A stretch of DNA of 15,356 bases from positions 1 through 15,356 of the forward strand of contig JADHUF010000025.1 in NCBI GenBank assembly GCA_016784625.1, in the 5' to 3' direction. Positions 12,743-15,356 of the stretch are shown in pieces. The notes below the pieces were generated by a model. The model did not search any database and was not told the origin of the DNA. It saw nothing but the letters and a program-made list of their open reading frames with translations. Within the stretch, counting starts at the first letter, position 1. Each line of letters begins with the position of its first letter. Made by a program: the position numbers and the translations under genes. This DNA is from Candidatus Nitrosopumilus sp. (GTDB lineage: Archaea; Thermoproteota; Nitrososphaeria; Nitrososphaerales; Nitrosopumilaceae).

Positions 12743-14323
12743 TCATGATTTGTTAAGATCTCCAGAACCAAGATTTTGGTTGTTATCAGCACCAACTCCC
12801 AAATCTGCTTGAGTTTTTGGTGTAGGAACTTCTTGAGATAATTCTTTTGGTTTTTCTTCTGGTTTAGTATCTCCTTCTGGAAGTTTACTTGATTCAGTAG
12901 ATACTTCATGTTCAGTTAATCTTGGTTGTTCTTCTTGTACAGGAACTGGTGGTGGGGGAGGGGCATTTTTTTCCTCACTTAAAGCATATCTGTAAAGATG
13001 GAAGAATGCTGCAAATACTAACAAGATTATTCCAACAAAGAATAATGACATGTTCTTCATTCCTGTCAAAGCTGCATTATATGCTGCAATATTTAGGAAC
13101 ACTTGGAATGCTAACAAGGCAATTAGTAACCAGTTAATCCATTTTTCAGAAAGATTGATTGTAGAGACTTTCTGCGGACCAGTATTTTTTGCAAGTTTTG
13201 ATTTTCTTTCTGCTTCATTTGCAAGTTTAATCATCATATATGTAAATCCAAATCCTAATGGAACCAACAATATCATTGTAGAGTAAAAGAAGATTGGATC
13301 AATTACCAAACGCTCTACTAATGGAATTGAGACGTCAGGTGAAATGTAAAATCCCCAATAGGTGGTAACCATTATTTGAGCAAGACTAGTAATACCAAAT
13401 GCTGTAACTAGTGGTCTATCTCTCCATGAAAATTTCTTGTATCTATCAATGAATGGAACTAGCACCAGCGCGATAATAAACAGTAAAGGCCATAACAATC
13501 CAGTTACAAACTTGTCATATTGGGTCCTCATGAATGCATAAATTCCTGTAAGATACCATTCAGGAACTGTTACACCTGGTGGGACTGTCGGCTCAAACTT
13601 GAATCCCATATCAATTGGGAAAACACCACCAGTAATGAGAATAGCACCAGAAATAGCCATAACCATAGGTACATCAAATACCAAGAATCTTGGGAAATGA
13701 ACTGCCATTAATCCCAACATTACTATCGGCAACAAGAACACATGTTGTGCATAGAATCGCAATACAAAGTCTGAGAACCCACTACCTAACGCCGCATCAC
13801 GAATTGTCGGTCCAACTACAGGAATTGAAGTAGTCAGAGATGCAGCAATACTAATTGCAAGTTCTGCTCTTTCACTAAATATAACATCATATCCAGTAAA
13901 TGCTTCAAGAATAGTAACAGTACCAAGAATGACACCAGTCATCCATAAAACTTCATTTCTAATTTTGTATCTTCCACTAAAGAATTGATAATACATGTGA
14001 AGAACAGCTAGTAGTACCATTGCATTGGAACCATGATAGTGAATATTTCTTATATGAAAACCAAATGGAACATCATCATTAATGAATTGAACACTATCCC
14101 ATGCTCTATCCAATATAGGTTGATAGTAAAACATGAGTAGAGCTCCTGAAACTCCAAGAATGATAAAGACAACAAATGTAAGCATCCCTAAGAATCCAAA
14201 CGGACTTACAAATCTAGAAGGGAACGAAAATTTGATTGCAGTAAAGATTGTTCTATCTACCCCATCCCAAAGCCAATACAAGAAGGCTACTACACCAGTT
14301 CTTCTTTCAAGCGAAACGGCCAT
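12743..14323 (-). CDS. Cytochrome b (full length, b6-like haem spacing) with charged proline-rich tail
   Basis: This is the membrane core of the quinol-oxidising complex III. Residue numbers count from the in-frame TTG at 14329; the ATG at 14323 (MAVSLERR) is preferred, with GGAG about 9 bases upstream as Shine-Dalgarno. Helix B carries H97 and H111 (RNIHYHGSN, LAVLHMYYQ). Helix D carries H196 and H211, one residue further apart than in mitochondrial cytochrome b and like cytochrome b6. The quinol-site PEWY motif is at 256-259. The N-terminal b6-like and C-terminal subunit-IV-like halves are one polypeptide. Two further hydrophobic helices (about 400-420 and 430-450) are followed by about 75 residues rich in Pro, Glu, Lys and Thr, starting with a run of prolines, absent from classical cytochrome b. 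The start overlaps the Rieske gene, so translation is probably coupled. Confidence 0.94.
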   Translation of the reverse strand: MAVSLERRTGVVAFLYWLWDGVDRTIFTAIKFSFPSRFVSPFGFLGMLTFVVFIILGVSGALLMFYYQPILDRAWDSVQFINDDVPFGFHIRNIHYHGSNAMVLLAVLHMYYQFFSGRYKIRNEVLWMTGVILGTVTILEAFTGYDVIFSERAELAISIAASLTTSIPVVGPTIRDAALGSGFSDFVLRFYAQHVFLLPIVMLGLMAVHFPRFLVFDVPMVMAISGAILITGGVFPIDMGFKFEPTVPPGVTVPEWYLTGIYAFMRTQYDKFVTGLLWPLLFIIALVLVPFIDRYKKFSWRDRPLVTAFGITSLAQIMVTTYWGFYISPDVSIPLVERLVIDPIFFYSTMILLVPLGFGFTYMMIKLANEAERKSKLAKNTGPQKVSTINLSEKWINWLLIALLAFQVFLNIAAYNAALTGMKNMSLFFVGIILLVFAAFFHLYRYALSEEKNAPPPPPVPVQEEQPRLTEHEVSTESSKLPEGDTKPEEKPKELSQEVPTPKTQADLGVGADNNQNLGSGDLNKS

Positions 14324-14912
14324 ATCCAATTACTCCATTTTCATTTACGTCAAACTTTGGTGGTAAAATAAATACAAATCCATCTGAATCAATTTCAAGA
14401 GTTAGTTTAGCTAATGTGTTTGATGGAGGAGCTTGTACTGATGCAGGACCAACAAAAGCTGTTCCAGTTGTTGGATCGTACATACTACCATGACATGGAC
14501 ACTCACCTCTCTTTCTTCCATCATCAGGCCAATATTTCCATAAACACCAAAGATGAAGACAGATCATGCTGTATGATCTAAGAGCAGAAGTATCATTTTT
14601 TCCACCACCTAATTCTTCAGGTAATCTAATGAATTGCCATTTACGAAATGCTTCTGCATCAAGTGCAGGATCACCAGTAGATGGATATGTAATTACTTCA
14701 GCGTGATTAATTGGATATGTGTTGATATTAGCTTGAGTGCCATCAGGTAAGATTACTGGTACTTTTTCTAGAGATGCCTGATTTGGGTTTGGCATAAAAT
14801 TACCAAATGGGACAAATGGCGCAAACGCTAATCCTGTGCCTGCGGCACCCATTAACTTTAGAAAGTCTCTTCGGGATAATCCGCCAGACTTTTTTGTCCC
14901 CAGCTCTGACAT
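14307..14912 (-). CDS. Rieske [2Fe-2S] iron-sulfur protein of complex III
   Basis: This 201-residue subunit transfers electrons from quinol at cytochrome b to the cupredoxin. The N-terminus has a twin-arginine signal (SRRDFLKLMGAAG, R14-R15) followed by a hydrophobic stretch, which probably stays as the membrane anchor after Tat export of the folded domain. Cluster ligands are C118 and H120 in CLHLWC, and C138 and H141 in CPCHGS; C123 and C140 can form the conserved disulfide. An insertion of about 14 residues separates the two ligand loops (WKYWPDDGRKRGE). The Pro loop is GPASVQAPPSN. CLHLWC departs from the common CTHLGC at two places. It is the first gene of the module, with a TATA-like box about 29 bases upstream, and its last codons overlap cytochrome b. 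Confidence 0.95.
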   Translation of the reverse strand: MSELGTKKSGGLSRRDFLKLMGAAGTGLAFAPFVPFGNFMPNPNQASLEKVPVILPDGTQANINTYPINHAEVITYPSTGDPALDAEAFRKWQFIRLPEELGGGKNDTSALRSYSMICLHLWCLWKYWPDDGRKRGECPCHGSMYDPTTGTAFVGPASVQAPPSNTLAKLTLEIDSDGFVFILPPKFDVNENGVIGYGRFA

Positions 14913-14936
14913 TCAATCTGATTTCTCGGCAAATTG

Positions 14937-14946
14937 CTAATAAACC
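14937..14946 (-). promoter_or_regulatory. TATA-like box of the Rieske/cytochrome b operon
   Basis: The minus strand reads GGTTTATTAG, centred about 29 bases before the Rieske ATG. The 45-base gap to the upstream gene on the same strand leaves room for little else. Confidence 0.4.
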
Positions 14947-14957
14947 TTGTTTAATTA

Positions 14958-15356
14958 TTAGGCTAGTTTTTGTTTATTGATAAATATGAAAATAATGCCG
15001 ATCGCAATTCCAACAATTATTCCAAGAGTAATTCCAAAATTAAAGGAAAAATTAGAATCATTTTTTGGAATAGAACCATCTGAAAGAGTTTCTGTTTTAG
15101 AGGCTGTATCATAATCATTTTCTGAAACAGAGTCATTTGATTCAAATTCTATTTCTTGTTTATCTTGAGATGAAATATTTGTAAATTTTGCTGCAAGTGT
15201 AATTGGTTCTGTTGTAGAATTCCCTCCAAACAATGTTGAATGTGTTAAAAGAGTGTAAGTGCCAGTTTGGTTAATTGGAACATACAAAACAGTTGAGGTG
15301 TTATCTTTGTTTTTTACAGGAAAGAACCCACCACCTTGACTAAAAATAGAACTACC
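14958..15356 (-). CDS. C-terminal part of a surface protein with C-terminal membrane anchor; 5' end beyond window
   Basis: The frame is open from the right edge (15356) to the stop at 14958, giving 132 visible residues; a TTG at 15287 lies inside it and is probably an internal Leu. The first part (GGGFFPVKN, TSTVLYVPINQTGTYTLLTH) looks like beta strands of an extracellular domain of the type that presents a ligand or caps a sandwich. An acidic Ser/Asn/Asp-rich linker of about 45 residues follows. A single hydrophobic helix rich in Gly and Ile occupies about residues 105-126 and ends with NKQKLA, so the C-terminus is inside and the bulk outside. The family is not recognisable from this part. 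Same strand as, and 45 bases upstream of, the Rieske gene, but that gene has its own TATA-like box. Confidence 0.75.
   Translation of the reverse strand, partial: GSSIFSQGGGFFPVKNKDNTSTVLYVPINQTGTYTLLTHSTLFGGNSTTEPITLAAKFTNISSQDKQEIEFESNDSVSENDYDTASKTETLSDGSIPKNDSNFSFNFGITLGIIVGIAIGIIFIFINKQKLA

Noticed and set aside
12922..14493. Several plus-strand frames of 63-81 codons opposite cytochrome b and Rieske genes
   Set aside because: Antisense shadows of strongly conserved proteins.

Overview
The window looks like a chromosomal segment of an ammonia-oxidising archaeon of the Nitrosopumilus type (Nitrososphaerota/Thaumarchaeota). This rests on three things. First, the gene set is archaeal: Taw1, Bud32 and Kae1, archaeosine-type TgtA, a beta-CASP nuclease, an AK6/Fap7-type kinase, and a Rieske/cytochrome b/cupredoxin cluster. 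Second, the DNA is AT-rich with tightly packed genes. Third, archaeal TATA-like boxes sit about 26-30 bases before many start codons, which points to leaderless mRNAs. The genus is an inference.

Layout. Positions 1-1824 (minus) hold the 5' part of a secreted protein made almost entirely of about 39-residue calcium-binding repeats of thrombospondin type 3 character; its 3' end lies outside the window. Positions 1962-8815 are an information-processing block: taw1 (+), then rdgB/HAM1 and bud32 (-), a small PH/GRAM-like gene (+), kae1 and ychF (-), then an AK6-like kinase and tgtA (+). Positions 8854-9566 hold an unusual ferredoxin and a small conserved-looking protein, both minus, with an in-frame stop just upstream of the latter. 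Positions 9623-11840 carry a beta-CASP metallo-beta-lactamase nuclease, an OGG-type DNA glycosylase and tRNA-Arg(TCT), followed by a small unknown gene (11882-12232).

Positions 12229-14912 (minus) encode a respiratory complex III module in transcription order Rieske protein, full-length cytochrome b with a long charged and proline-rich tail, and a membrane-anchored blue copper protein. The right edge holds the C-terminal part of a surface protein with a C-terminal membrane anchor.

Themes. Several genes act on tRNA: Taw1 on G37 of tRNA-Phe, Kae1/Bud32 on A37 (t6A), and TgtA on G15. The tRNA-Arg(TCT) in the window has both G15 and A37 after U36, so it is a plausible substrate of two of them. 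A second theme is electron transfer: Rieske, cytochrome b, cupredoxin and a ferredoxin in which Asp replaces one cluster cysteine. The least ordinary items are the repeat protein with its bacterial-looking consensus, the Asp-containing ferredoxin, and the in-frame TAA before the 70-residue protein. I saw no CRISPR array, insertion sequence, integrase or obvious new defence system.
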